Positions 42,467 through 51,462 of a stretch of DNA of 64,000 nt are shown here, piece by piece. A program made the translations under genes and the position numbers. Position 1 is the stretch's first letter; the number at the start of each line of letters is the position of its first letter. The notes under the pieces were generated by a model. The model had not been told where the DNA came from, ran no database searches, and saw nothing but the letters and a program-made list of their open reading frames with translations. The DNA lies in contig JAEVZS010000017.1 in the NCBI GenBank assembly GCA_023392125.1, forward strand, positions 186,001 through 250,000, in the 5' to 3' direction. Origin of the DNA: Bacteroidota bacterium. Lineage in GTDB: Bacteria > Bacteroidota > Bacteroidia > Cytophagales > Cytophagaceae.

Positions 42467-43690
42467 ATGAGAATACTCGTATATGGAATCAATTATCATC
42501 CGGAACTGACTGGTATAGGTAAATATACCGGTGAGTTGTGTGTCTGGTTCGCCGAAAGAGGGCACCATGTTGAGGTGGTGACTGCCATGCCATATTATCC
42601 GGGTTGGGAAGTAGAAAGGGAGTATAAAGGCAGAAAATGGTTTACTGAAGAAATCAGCGGTGTCCGTGTCAGGCGCTCACCTTTGTATGTCAGTACCAGA
42701 ATTAACGCGAAAAAGCGTATTGTACACGAGTTTTCCTTCCTCTTGAGTTCACTGGTGCAATGGATCCGGCCATTATGGACCAGGTATGATGTTGTAATCA
42801 GTATATATCCTCCGCTTGTTATCGGATTGTATCCGTACATCTATAAGCTTATTCACAAGAGACCATGGGTGTTTCACATACAGGACTTACAAGTTGATGC
42901 GGCCAAAGAGCTTGGAATGATAAAAAACTCTTTCGTGCTGAATTGTCTTTTCTCCATTGAGCGATTTTTTCTAAACCGGGCCACCAGGGTAGGAAGCATT
43001 AGCCCTGGCATGAAGCAGAAAATACTCAATAAAGGGGTTGCTGAAAAAAAATATGTCGATCTGCCGAACTGGGTTGATACCGGATTCATTTATCCGACAG
43101 CCAAAGATGAGCGGCTGAAAAAAGAGCTAGGTTTCGGGCCAGAAGACCGATTGATATTGTATTCCGGAAATATGGGTGAAAAGCAGGGACTTGAGCTGGT
43201 AATTGAAGTGGCAGAGCAGATGCGTGCAATTCCTCATTTACATTTTCTGATGGCCGGAGAAGGAGCTTCCAGGGAACGCCTGGAAGAGCAGGTGAAAAAA
43301 ATACAGCTAACCAATGTTCACTTTCTGCCTCTGATGCCGTATTCAGAGTTGACAAGATTTATGAATATTGCCGATGCCCATTTGGTGCTTCAGAAAAGAG
43401 AGGCCTCGGATCTTGTACTCCCTTCTAAGTTAAATACAATTTTGTCTGCTGGAGGACTGGCCATTGTCTCGGCCGTCAAAGATACAACGTTATATAATTT
43501 AGTAAGGGAACATAACGTTGGAATTGTAATTGAACCGGAATCAGCGGCAGCACTTAGGGATGCAATTGAAGAGGCTATTGGGCATCCACATACTGAGATT
43601 AGAAGCAATGCCCGGAATTATGCACTGGAAAACCTTAATATCGACAAGATTCTTGGTAGATTTGAAACACAACTAAAAGAACTACTGTAA
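42467..43690 (+). CDS. wcaI: WcaI-type glycosyltransferase (GT4)
   Basis: 407 residues, GT-B fold. It begins RILVYGINYHPELTGIGKYTGEL and follows with MPYYPGWEVEREYKGR, HIQDLQVDAAKELGMI, LPNWVDTGFIYP, LILYSGNMGEKQGLELVIEVA and LVLPSKLNTILSAGGLAIVSA, which is the WcaI pattern in colanic-acid-like clusters. The 134 bases before it form the largest gap in the EPS locus, so a second promoter is possible; TATCTTGC at 42441 is a poor -7 match. Confidence 0.9.
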   Translation: MRILVYGINYHPELTGIGKYTGELCVWFAERGHHVEVVTAMPYYPGWEVEREYKGRKWFTEEISGVRVRRSPLYVSTRINAKKRIVHEFSFLLSSLVQWIRPLWTRYDVVISIYPPLVIGLYPYIYKLIHKRPWVFHIQDLQVDAAKELGMIKNSFVLNCLFSIERFFLNRATRVGSISPGMKQKILNKGVAEKKYVDLPNWVDTGFIYPTAKDERLKKELGFGPEDRLILYSGNMGEKQGLELVIEVAEQMRAIPHLHFLMAGEGASRERLEEQVKKIQLTNVHFLPLMPYSELTRFMNIADAHLVLQKREASDLVLPSKLNTILSAGGLAIVSAVKDTTLYNLVREHNVGIVIEPESAAALRDAIEEAIGHPHTEIRSNARNYALENLNIDKILGRFETQLKELL

Positions 43691-43717
43691 TTAGTACCGC
43701 CACAATCAACACATTAA

Positions 43718-45115
43718 ATGATACGAAGAGGATATAGCAAATTTCTTGTATTAATCCATATCCTGGGAGACATATCATTGTTAAACTGTGCGTTTGTTTT
43801 CGCTTATTTTTTAGTGAATCGATTCGCCCCCTATGACGAAGTTTCCGATGAGTATGTCTTACTGCATATATTATACAATATCACCTGGATACTGGTGATA
43901 TCCTGGTATAGGGGGACGGATATCCGCCGTAATACAAGGCTGGAAAATATTCTCAGCTCAACGATAAAATCGGTTCTGGTCCATGCTCTGATCACCCTGG
44001 CGGCCATTGCAGCAGTGAAGGGAGAATTCTTTTCCCGTGCACATCTCTTGTTTGCCTATGTTTTATTTTTGGGGGGGATTATAATATGGCGGCTTGTCTT
44101 TTATTATACCTTGCGAAGATATAGAAAAGCAGGGGCGAATTACCGCAATGTCATTATTGTGGGAGCGGGCGTGGTAGGAAATGATATGTTTCATCACCTT
44201 AATTCCGATACGGGATATGGCTATAAAGTATTAGGCTTCTTTGATGACAATCCGGAAAAATCCCAGCATCCGGATAAAATTCTGGGTGGCTTAAGTGATT
44301 TTGCCGGGTATGTAAAAAATGTCCGGGTAGACTTGGTATTTATTGCTATTCCTTTATCACACCGCAAACGTATACGTGAAATTGTCAGTATTGCGGATAA
44401 TAACCTGATAAGGGTAAAAATTGTTCCTGATTTCAGGGGATTTCTGAATAAAAAGGTCAATATTGACTTTTATGAGCTTATTCCTGTTCTGACTATACGG
44501 CCGGAACCCCTTGAAACAGCTTTAAACAGAGTGGCCAAAAGAACGTTCGATATAGCTTTTTCCGGAATGGTTTTATTATTCATATTTCCTTGGTTATTTC
44601 CTGTTTTGGCATTGTTGATAAAGCTTTCATCACCCGGTCCTGTCTTTTTTGTTCAGAAGCGATCGGGGCGAAAAAATGAAGTTTTTTCCTGCCTGAAATT
44701 CAGAAGTATGGCAGTTAATTCCGATGCTGATAAGCTACAGGCGACAGAAACTGATCCCAGAGTAACCTGGGTAGGAAGAATGCTTCGTAAGACAAATCTG
44801 GATGAATTGCCACAGTTTATAAATGTATTTCTGGGTAATATGTCAGTTGTTGGCCCGCGGCCACATATGTTAAAGCATACCGAAGACTATTCCAGAATGA
44901 TTGATAAATTTATGGTCAGGCATCTGGTAAAGCCGGGCATAACCGGATTGGCTCAGGTTAACGGATACAGAGGGCCTACCACTGACCAGCGCCGTATGTA
45001 TAAAAGAGTCATGTATGATGTGTGGTATATTGAAAACTGGAGCTTTGCACTGGATTTGAAAATAATTTTCCTGACAGTGTTTAATATGTTCAGAGGCGAA
45101 AAAAACGCGTTCTGA
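43718..45115 (+). CDS. wcaJ: Undecaprenyl-phosphate sugar-1-phosphate transferase (WcaJ family)
   Basis: 465 residues. Four or five N-terminal membrane helices (to about 130), then a Rossmann-like CoA-binding fold domain (VIIVGAGVVGNDMFHHL), and a C-terminal bacterial sugar transferase domain from about 270. It carries KRTFDIAFSGMVLLFIFPW, SSPGPVFFVQKRSGRK, CLKFRSM, LRKTNLDELPQFINVFLG and MSVVGPRPHML. It starts each repeat unit by moving sugar-1-phosphate, usually glucose, onto undecaprenyl phosphate. Its presence shows that the polymer of this locus is built on a lipid carrier. It is the last EPS gene before the two-component system. Confidence 0.94.
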   Translation: MIRRGYSKFLVLIHILGDISLLNCAFVFAYFLVNRFAPYDEVSDEYVLLHILYNITWILVISWYRGTDIRRNTRLENILSSTIKSVLVHALITLAAIAAVKGEFFSRAHLLFAYVLFLGGIIIWRLVFYYTLRRYRKAGANYRNVIIVGAGVVGNDMFHHLNSDTGYGYKVLGFFDDNPEKSQHPDKILGGLSDFAGYVKNVRVDLVFIAIPLSHRKRIREIVSIADNNLIRVKIVPDFRGFLNKKVNIDFYELIPVLTIRPEPLETALNRVAKRTFDIAFSGMVLLFIFPWLFPVLALLIKLSSPGPVFFVQKRSGRKNEVFSCLKFRSMAVNSDADKLQATETDPRVTWVGRMLRKTNLDELPQFINVFLGNMSVVGPRPHMLKHTEDYSRMIDKFMVRHLVKPGITGLAQVNGYRGPTTDQRRMYKRVMYDVWYIENWSFALDLKIIFLTVFNMFRGEKNAF

Positions 45116-45154
45116 GTATGATTGAGCTTTGATGTGGGATTATTTAATAGGCAG

Positions 45155-45832
45155 ATGTACAAAATATTAGTTATAGACGATGAGCCCGATATTCTTGATT
45201 TGTTAAAATACAATCTGGAAAAGGAAGGCTATGAGGTTTTGACGGCATCTGATGGGAAAGAGGGAGTAGAGACAGCCGCAAAGTTTCAGCCTCATGTTAT
45301 TCTGATGGATATAATGATGCCCGGTCTGGATGGTATAGAGGCATGCAGAAGAATTCGGCAGATACCGGCTCTTGGCGATACATTTATAATATTTCTTACG
45401 GCCCGCTCTGAAGAATATTCCGAAATTGCAGCCTTTGACTCCGGAGCTAATGACTTTATTACGAAGCCGGTCAAGCCGAGAGCATTGGTAAGTCGTATTT
45501 CTGCTTTTTTTCGCCGTGAGTCTGTGACTGTGAAAGATGCAGTATTACAGCATAACGATCTGGTTATCGATAAGGAAAGTCATACTGTAACCAAAGGAAA
45601 TCAAAAAATTCTCTTACCCAGAAAAGAGTTTGAATTATTGTTTTTTTTGATGCAGCATCCGAATGTGGTTTATACCAGAGATGACCTGCTTAGAAATATA
45701 TGGGGAACTGATGTATACGTGGTTGTACGCACTATAGATGTGCATATTAGAAAGTTGCGTGAAAAGATAGGGGAGGATACTATTAAAACAGTAAAAGGAA
45801 TCGGATATAAATTTGATACCAGCTCAGACTAA
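45155..45832 (+). CDS. OmpR/PhoB family response regulator
   Basis: 225 residues from ATG 45155 (MYKILVIDDEPDIL), chosen over an 11-codon upstream extension. The receiver domain has the acidic pair DDEPD, phospho-acceptor D52 in ILMDIMMPG, FLTARSEE and FITKPVKPRALVSRI. The C-terminal winged-helix domain (about 130-225) has LLPRKEFELLFFLMQHPNVV and VVVRTIDVHIRKLREKIG, with KTVKGIGYKF. The pair with the kinase 47 bases downstream resembles PhoB/PhoR. It lies 39 bases after wcaJ and may be co-transcribed with the EPS genes. Confidence 0.94.
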   Translation: MYKILVIDDEPDILDLLKYNLEKEGYEVLTASDGKEGVETAAKFQPHVILMDIMMPGLDGIEACRRIRQIPALGDTFIIFLTARSEEYSEIAAFDSGANDFITKPVKPRALVSRISAFFRRESVTVKDAVLQHNDLVIDKESHTVTKGNQKILLPRKEFELLFFLMQHPNVVYTRDDLLRNIWGTDVYVVVRTIDVHIRKLREKIGEDTIKTVKGIGYKFDTSSD

Positions 45833-45879
45833 ATTGTATCCAAAGAAGCAGATACTTTCTCCAAATCTGTAACTAAATT

Positions 45880-46929
45880 ATGTTCTTCAAGCCCTCTTAC
45901 ATAGCTTTTTTGCTCGGCCTGCTCTTTTCGTTATTGATGGGGTTAGTTTTGTTTTTTGGAAAAGAGCTTCCCATAAAAGAAGGCTGGCTAATCATAGCTG
46001 TTTTTGTATGTGGTTATCTGATCAGCTTTTGGATCTTGAAGAAAATAATCTTTGATGAGATTGAGGGTATTGGCCGGCTGCTTGAAAATATAAAGCAGGA
46101 AGATTATCGTTTGGAGGGAAAGCGATTTAGTGATGAAAGTAACTCCCTGAATCTGATAAAGAAGGAAATCTTTGAATTTGCCGGCAAAAAACAGCAGGAG
46201 ATCGATGAGCTTAAAAAGCTTGAAACATTCAGGCGTGAGTTTCTGGCCGATGTGTCACATGAGCTTAAAACGCCTATATTTTCGGCACAGGGCTTTGTCC
46301 ATACCCTGATTGACGGAGCAGTTGATGATCTGAAAGTCAGAGACCGATTTTTGGAGAAAGCAGCCAACAGCCTTGATGCACTTAATGTCCTGGTAGGAGA
46401 TCTGATAACGATTTCGCAGCTGGAGATCGGCGAAATTACTATGCATTACTCCAATTTTGACCTTCGCCGTTTGTGTGAAATGGTGACAGGACAACTGGAG
46501 GATGCAGCCGCGCATCGTAATGTGAAAATATATATACACCGTTATGCTCCGAAATCCTGTTATGTACATGCCGATAAACATCGGATTGGTCAGGTGCTGA
46601 CAAACCTGATTACGAATGCTATTAAGTATGGTAAAGAAAATGGCAGTGTTATTGTCAAAATACAGCCCGAAGGTCGGGAGGTCCTGATAAGTGTTACAGA
46701 TAATGGCCCGGGAATACCGTCTGTTTATCTGAAAAGAATCTTCGAGCGTTTTTACCGGATTGATAAAAGCAGGTCAAGAGATTCCGGTGGAACAGGACTT
46801 GGGCTCTCGATTGTAAAACATATACTGGAAGCGCATGATTCGAAGATTCATGTAGACAGTATATTGGGAAAAGGAACCACGTTTTATTTTAAATTAAAAT
46901 TGGGAAGAGTTATTAATGAAAATGGATAA
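45880..46929 (+). CDS. PhoR-like sensor histidine kinase
   Basis: 349 residues. Two membrane helices (about 6-27 and 36-54) leave almost no periplasmic loop, then a HAMP-like linker. The phospho-acceptor domain has FLADVSHELKTPIFSAQG with H127. The HATPase domain shows N-box TNLITNAIKYG, G1 VTDNGPGIP and G2 GGTGLGLSIVKHILEAH. There is no PAS or extracytoplasmic sensor domain, so the stimulus is probably sensed in or at the membrane. It overlaps the pseudouridine synthase start by about 14 bases. Confidence 0.93.
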   Translation: MFFKPSYIAFLLGLLFSLLMGLVLFFGKELPIKEGWLIIAVFVCGYLISFWILKKIIFDEIEGIGRLLENIKQEDYRLEGKRFSDESNSLNLIKKEIFEFAGKKQQEIDELKKLETFRREFLADVSHELKTPIFSAQGFVHTLIDGAVDDLKVRDRFLEKAANSLDALNVLVGDLITISQLEIGEITMHYSNFDLRRLCEMVTGQLEDAAAHRNVKIYIHRYAPKSCYVHADKHRIGQVLTNLITNAIKYGKENGSVIVKIQPEGREVLISVTDNGPGIPSVYLKRIFERFYRIDKSRSRDSGGTGLGLSIVKHILEAHDSKIHVDSILGKGTTFYFKLKLGRVINENG

Positions 46930-47632
46930 GCTGGATGATATGATTCTCTTTGAGAATGAGAATTATATTGTTGTAAATAAACCACCATATCTTTCATCTC
47001 TGGATGAGCGGGAAATTGTGATGAATTCATTGAAGGATCTTGTAAAAGCTTACAACCCGGAAGCTGCATTGTGCCACCGTCTGGATAAAGAAACATCCGG
47101 TGCACTGGCTATTTCTAAAAATGCCGAGGCATATCGCCATCTTGCCATACAGTTTGAAAACAGAGATGTGAGTAAAGTATACCATGCTGTGTGCGAAGGA
47201 TTGCATGAGTTCGAGAACCTTTCGGTTGATCTTCCCATTTACAAACTCTCAAACGGAAGTGTTAAGATCGACAGGCAAAAAGGAAAAGAAGCGTTAACCC
47301 GTTTTCAGACGATCAGGGCTTATAAGAAGCATACATTAGTGGAATGTAAGCCTGTTACCGGTCGTTTGCATCAGATAAGAATTCATATGGCATCGGTCAG
47401 TGCACCGATAGCCGGAGATGAGCGTTATGGAGGAGCTCCTGTTTTTCTCAGCTCTGTCAAGCGTAACTTTAATCTGAAAAAGGATACAGAAGAACAACCA
47501 CTGATGAAGCGGGTTGCCCTTCATGCCTACTCTCTGACATTCAGAGATCTTGACGATACGGTGATTTCTGTAATGGCTGAGTACCCAAAGGATTTTAATG
47601 TGCTTGTAAAACAGCTCGAAAAAAACAGTTAG
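46916..47632 (+). CDS. RluA-family RNA pseudouridine synthase
   Basis: 238 residues. It has the RluA signature CHRLDKETSGAL with catalytic D57, KVYHAVCEG, and the RLHQIRIHMASVSAPIAGD motif at about 147-165. There is no N-terminal S4 domain, so it is of the short RluA/TruC-like form; rRNA or tRNA target cannot be decided. Start ATG 46916 or 46922. The first codons lie inside the end of the histidine kinase gene, so the two are translationally coupled although functionally unrelated. Confidence 0.92.
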   Translation: MKMDKLDDMILFENENYIVVNKPPYLSSLDEREIVMNSLKDLVKAYNPEAALCHRLDKETSGALAISKNAEAYRHLAIQFENRDVSKVYHAVCEGLHEFENLSVDLPIYKLSNGSVKIDRQKGKEALTRFQTIRAYKKHTLVECKPVTGRLHQIRIHMASVSAPIAGDERYGGAPVFLSSVKRNFNLKKDTEEQPLMKRVALHAYSLTFRDLDDTVISVMAEYPKDFNVLVKQLEKNS

Positions 47633-47656
47633 AATACTATATTAGGAACAGGATTA

Positions 47657-47687
47657 TTGTTTTTTTGAATTTAATCAGATATCTTTG
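47657..47687 (+). promoter_or_regulatory. Upstream promoter candidate for the rplM operon
   Basis: TTG at 47657-47659, 20 bases, then TATCTTTG at 47680-47687, an exact TAnnTTTG match. It lies about 230 bases before the rplM start and would give a long leader. Confidence 0.5.
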
Positions 47688-47825
47688 TCCGCTCTAAACA
47701 AGACTGTACAATTAAGAGTCTCCTGCTATTTTAATAGTAAAAATATTGGCATCCACAGAGTTGTCAATAAAAGGAGGCCGAAGATTTATCGAAAGAATAT
47801 CTTTCTGAAAAAACTTTGCAGGTAA

Positions 47826-47859
47826 TTTTTGTATTTTGTTTTGTGAGTATTTATCTTTG
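47826..47859 (+). promoter_or_regulatory. Main promoter of the rplM operon
   Basis: TTTTTG at 47826-47831, 20 bases, then TATCTTTG at 47852-47859, a full match to the Bacteroidetes promoter, about 60 bases before rplM. The leader holds a small palindrome, CCCTTTTTAAGGG at 47863-47875, which could be a regulatory hairpin. Confidence 0.78.
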
Positions 47860-47918
47860 TGTCCCTTTTTAAGGGCATAGTGTTTATATAGTATCAGGAA
47901 TTAAAGAGAAGACTATAA

Positions 47919-48365
47919 ATGGATAGCTTAAGTTACAAGACCGTTTTCGCTAACAGCGAAACAGTTAACAAGGAGTGGGTGGTGATTGATGCGGATTCCA
48001 AAGTACTTGGTAGACTTGCGAGTGAAGTAGCAAGTATCATCCGGGGAAAGAGAAAAGGTAATTATACTCCCAACGTTGATTGCGGAGATAATGTTATCGT
48101 GATTAACTCTGATAAAATCAGGTTAACAGGTAAAAAATGGACGGATAAAGAGTATGTTCGTCATACCGGATATCCCGGAGGTCAGCGTTTCGCTACTCCC
48201 AAGCTTATCAAAAACAAAAAATCGTCAAAGTTTCTTATTGAAATGGCTGTGAAGGGCATGCTTCCTAAAAACAGACTCGGAAGAAGACTTTTTGGTAACC
48301 TTTATGTATACGAAGGAGCGGAACACCCGCATGTAGCTCAGAGTCCCAAAGAAGTAAAAATATAA
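47919..48365 (+). CDS. rplM: 50S ribosomal protein L13
   Basis: 148 residues, normal length. It shows EWVVIDADSKVLGRLASEVASIIRGKRK, YTPNVDCGDNVIVINSDKIRLTGKK-type sequence (given in part), RHTGYPGG, and the end AVKGMLPKNRLGRRLFGNLYVYEGAEHPH. L13 is an early-assembling protein of the large subunit. It forms the usual Bacteroidetes operon rplM-rpsI-rpsB, with gaps of 9 bases between genes. Confidence 0.98.
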   Translation: MDSLSYKTVFANSETVNKEWVVIDADSKVLGRLASEVASIIRGKRKGNYTPNVDCGDNVIVINSDKIRLTGKKWTDKEYVRHTGYPGGQRFATPKLIKNKKSSKFLIEMAVKGMLPKNRLGRRLFGNLYVYEGAEHPHVAQSPKEVKI

Positions 48366-48374
48366 TTTGCATTA

Positions 48375-48761
<387 letters not shown>

Positions 48762-48770
48762 TCGAATATT

Positions 48771-49535
48771 ATGGCAAAACTTACATATAAAGATCTGTTG
48801 GATGCCGGTGTTCACTTTGGACACCTTACGAGAAAATGGAACCCTAAAATGGCTCCGTATATTTTCATGGAAAACAATGGCATTCACATTATTGACCTGA
48901 ATAAAACGCTTGCGAGTCTTGATGAGGCTTCTGCAGTTCTAAAAAATATAGTGAAGTCCGGCAGAAAGGTTCTTTTTGTTGCTACTAAAAAACAGGCGAA
49001 AGAGGTTGTGGCTGAGGAAGCAAGAAGGCTAAAGATGCCTTATGCTACTGAAAGATGGCTCGGTGGTATGCTGACCAACTTTGCAACAGTGAGAAAATCC
49101 CTGAAGAAAATGTCATCAATTGACAAGCTTATGAAAGACGAAGCCTATGTCAATCTGGCAAAGAGGGAGAAGCTGATGATTACCCGTGAGAGAGAAAAAC
49201 TGGAAAAAGTATTGGGTGGTATTGCTGAGCTTACTCGTCTTCCGGCTGCTCTCTTTATTGTAGACGCAAAGAAAGAGCATATTGCAGTAAAAGAAGCAAA
49301 GAAATTGAATATTCCGGTGTTTGCTTTGGTGGATACCAATACTGATCCTACATCAGTAGACTATCCGATTCCGGCTAACGATGATGCTTATAAGTCAATC
49401 TCTATCTTAACTTCTGCTATCGGTAAGGCTATCGAAGAAGGTCTGAACGAAAGAAAGAGAGAGAAGGAAGATACAAAGCTTAAGGACGAGGAAGAGAGCA
49501 AGAAAGCGGCAGACAGAGCGGAGATTGAGGAATAA
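48771..49535 (+). CDS. rpsB: 30S ribosomal protein S2
   Basis: 254 residues. LLDAGVHFGHLTRKWNPKMAPYIF, GRKVLFVATKKQAKEVV, ERWLGGMLTNFATVRKSL, and the closing FALVDTNTDPTSVDYPIPANDDAYKSI are all diagnostic. A charged Lys/Glu-rich tail (from about 225) extends beyond the conserved core, as is common in this phylum. A terminator follows before tsf. Confidence 0.98.
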   Translation: MAKLTYKDLLDAGVHFGHLTRKWNPKMAPYIFMENNGIHIIDLNKTLASLDEASAVLKNIVKSGRKVLFVATKKQAKEVVAEEARRLKMPYATERWLGGMLTNFATVRKSLKKMSSIDKLMKDEAYVNLAKREKLMITREREKLEKVLGGIAELTRLPAALFIVDAKKEHIAVKEAKKLNIPVFALVDTNTDPTSVDYPIPANDDAYKSISILTSAIGKAIEEGLNERKREKEDTKLKDEEESKKAADRAEIEE

Positions 49536-49571
49536 TCCTTTTAATAAAGAGTGCATTAACTAATCTAAAAT

Positions 49572-49608
49572 TGAACATTGCCTAAAAAACAGTGTTCATT
49601 TTTTTTTA
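49572..49608 (+). terminator. Terminator between rpsB and tsf
   Basis: TGAACATTG at 49572-49580 pairs with CAGTGTTCA at 49590-49598 (one wobble pair), and a run of nine T follows. tsf is thus at least partly transcribed on its own. Confidence 0.8.
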
Positions 49609-49688
49609 AATAGAAGTACCAGCCCGGACAGTAAATTTTCTGTCTTATTTAATGAATTAATCATTTTCAAAACAAATCATATAGAACA

Positions 49689-50519
49689 ATGAGCATTTCA
49701 GCGCAAGATGTAAACAAGTTACGTCAGATGACTGGTGCAGGGATGATGGATTGCAAAAAAGCCCTGACTGAAGCCAATGGTGATTTTGATACAGCTATTG
49801 ATATCCTTAGAAAAAAAGGACAAAAGGTTTCTGCTGCCCGTTCAGACAGAGAGACTTCTGAAGGAGCTGTTTTTGTGAAAACTTTAAACAGCGGTAAAGA
49901 AGGAATCATTATCGCACTTGGCTGCGAGACTGATTTCGTAGCAAAGAATGAAGAATTTCAATCTCTTGGAAATGCTATTATTGAAGTGGCTGCCAAATCC
50001 AAACCGTCTTCTAAGGAAGATCTGAAAGCTTCCAAAATTGATGAGAGAACTGTTGAAGAGCATATTGTTGAACTGGTTGGTAAGATCGGAGAAAAAATCG
50101 ATATCGTTGCTTATGATATATTAACCGGTGATCAGGTTGTTCCCTATATCCATGCCGGCGCGAAACTTGGTGTTTTAGTTGCTCTAAAAGGGATAAATGG
50201 TGCTGATGTAAGTGAAGTTGGCAGAGATGTTGCAATGCAGATAGCTGCCATGAAGCCTGTCGCAGTAGATAAGGATGGTGTAGATCCGTCACTTATCGAA
50301 AGAGAAATTGAAATTGGTAAAGAGCAGGCTAGAGCAGAAGGTAAGCCGGAAGCTATGCTGGAAAAAATTGCTCAGGGTAAACTTGCCAAGTTTTATAAGG
50401 AAAATACGCTATTGAATCAGCAGTTTGTAAAGGATCCTGCATTAACAATTTCCCAATTGCTGGATGGTGTTACCAAAGGGTTGACTGTTTCTGAATTCAA
50501 GCGAGTGTCAGTAAACTAG
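49689..50519 (+). CDS. tsf: Elongation factor Ts
   Basis: 276 residues, normal length. It is the guanine-nucleotide exchange factor for EF-Tu. VNKLRQMTGAGMMDCKKAL forms the N-terminal UBA-like domain, and LGCETDFVAKNEEF carries the TDFVAKN motif that contacts EF-Tu; the core dimer-like domains follow. It lies downstream of rpsB, as in most bacteria, but with a 153-base gap and a terminator between them. Confidence 0.98.
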   Translation: MSISAQDVNKLRQMTGAGMMDCKKALTEANGDFDTAIDILRKKGQKVSAARSDRETSEGAVFVKTLNSGKEGIIIALGCETDFVAKNEEFQSLGNAIIEVAAKSKPSSKEDLKASKIDERTVEEHIVELVGKIGEKIDIVAYDILTGDQVVPYIHAGAKLGVLVALKGINGADVSEVGRDVAMQIAAMKPVAVDKDGVDPSLIEREIEIGKEQARAEGKPEAMLEKIAQGKLAKFYKENTLLNQQFVKDPALTISQLLDGVTKGLTVSEFKRVSVN

Positions 50520-50543
50520 TCCTGTTTAAAGATATATCTGATT

Positions 50544-50578
50544 AAAGGCTGCTGAAAGGCAGCCTTTCTTTGTTTTTT
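50544..50578 (+). terminator. Terminator after tsf
   Basis: AAAGGCTGC at 50544-50552 and GCAGCCTTT at 50559-50567 form a perfect 9-bp stem on a six-base loop, followed by CTTTGTTTTTT. Confidence 0.9.
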
Positions 50579-50662
50579 CAGGGCTGCTATTTTTTTAAAT
50601 AAAAGTGTCAACTTTCCCGCCGGCAGCATAGTTATTACTGTAAGCAGAATAATAAAGTTGGG

Positions 50663-50866
50663 ATGGCTATGGACAGAAATGGAAAGAACAGGGAAAAGGT
50701 TGAAAAGTCAGATCTGGTTGTTAATACGAATGGTCAGTTATGCGAGGTGCTTGATTTAGGAAGTGCGACCTTTGTACATGTTTTTAACTCTTTGAGAGAT
50801 GATCCGTGGGTTGGTATTAGTTTTAGCTTTAATCCCAGGTTCATATCCAGAAGTGTTGGCTGGTAG
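50663..50866 (+). CDS. Possible small protein, unknown
   Basis: 67 codons from ATG 50663 (or 50669). The predicted chain is mixed polar/hydrophobic (MDRNGKNREKVEKSDLVVN at the start, PRFISRSVGW at the end), without signal peptide, membrane helix or known motif. It lies in a 440-base gap between convergent genes. There is no overlap with another good frame, but the only evidence is the open frame itself. Confidence 0.35.
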   Translation: MAMDRNGKNREKVEKSDLVVNTNGQLCEVLDLGSATFVHVFNSLRDDPWVGISFSFNPRFISRSVGW

Positions 50867-50960
50867 CAAATACTCAGAATATACTGATATATTAAGAGAA
50901 TTAGGTAAGGGGAACCAGCTGCAGCAATGTGGTTGGTTTTCTATTAATTAAAATGTACGT

Positions 50961-51371
50961 CTAAACAATTTGTACGGGACGTTTCATGTCATCAACCGCT
51001 ACCAGAGTAAAGATCCCTTCTACGGCTTTTTGACGGGTTTCGCAATACATCTCTTCCACATAGATGGATACATTGATTTTGATGCTGCTATTCCCGACAT
51101 GAGCTACTTCACCTACAATTTCAATAATCGTTCCGGAGGGAATAGGGCATTTGAAATCAATTTTGTCCGATGAAACCGTAACATATTTTTGTCTGCTATA
51201 ACGTGTGGCAGTTATGAAGGCAACTTCGTCCATATACGAAAGGGCCATACCCCCAAAGAGCGTATCATAATGATTGACAAGATTGGGGAAAATCGCTTTG
51301 AATTGGGAAGTCTGGGCCAATTTTATTCGTTCTTGTGGAGAGTGCATACATTCCGGCATAATTGCGGGCAA
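50961..51371 (-). CDS. Acyl-CoA thioesterase (hotdog fold, YciA-like)
   Basis: 136 residues. It cleaves acyl-CoA to free acid and CoA. NHYDTLFGGMALSYMDEVAFITATR contains the hotdog helix and the conserved Asp of this family, followed by VTVSSDKIDFKCPIPSGTIIEIVGEV and a C-terminal strand ending FTLVAVDDMKRP. The length matches a single hotdog domain. It lies downstream of another minus-strand gene, but a 9-bp hairpin (51418-51444) separates them. Confidence 0.9.
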   Translation of the reverse strand: MPAIMPECMHSPQERIKLAQTSQFKAIFPNLVNHYDTLFGGMALSYMDEVAFITATRYSRQKYVTVSSDKIDFKCPIPSGTIIEIVGEVAHVGNSSIKINVSIYVEEMYCETRQKAVEGIFTLVAVDDMKRPVQIV

Positions 51372-51462
51372 GTTAGCGGATATTTTTCAAAAATCCTTCA
51401 GACCGGGACTATGGTTTGAGGGATATCGTTGACCAATATCCCTCTATGATCCATGTATTGGT

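Noticed and set aside
51418..51444. 9-bp hairpin between the coiled-coil gene and the thioesterase gene as a firm terminator
   Set aside because: The stem is perfect but no T-tract follows on the minus strand, so it is only mentioned in passing.
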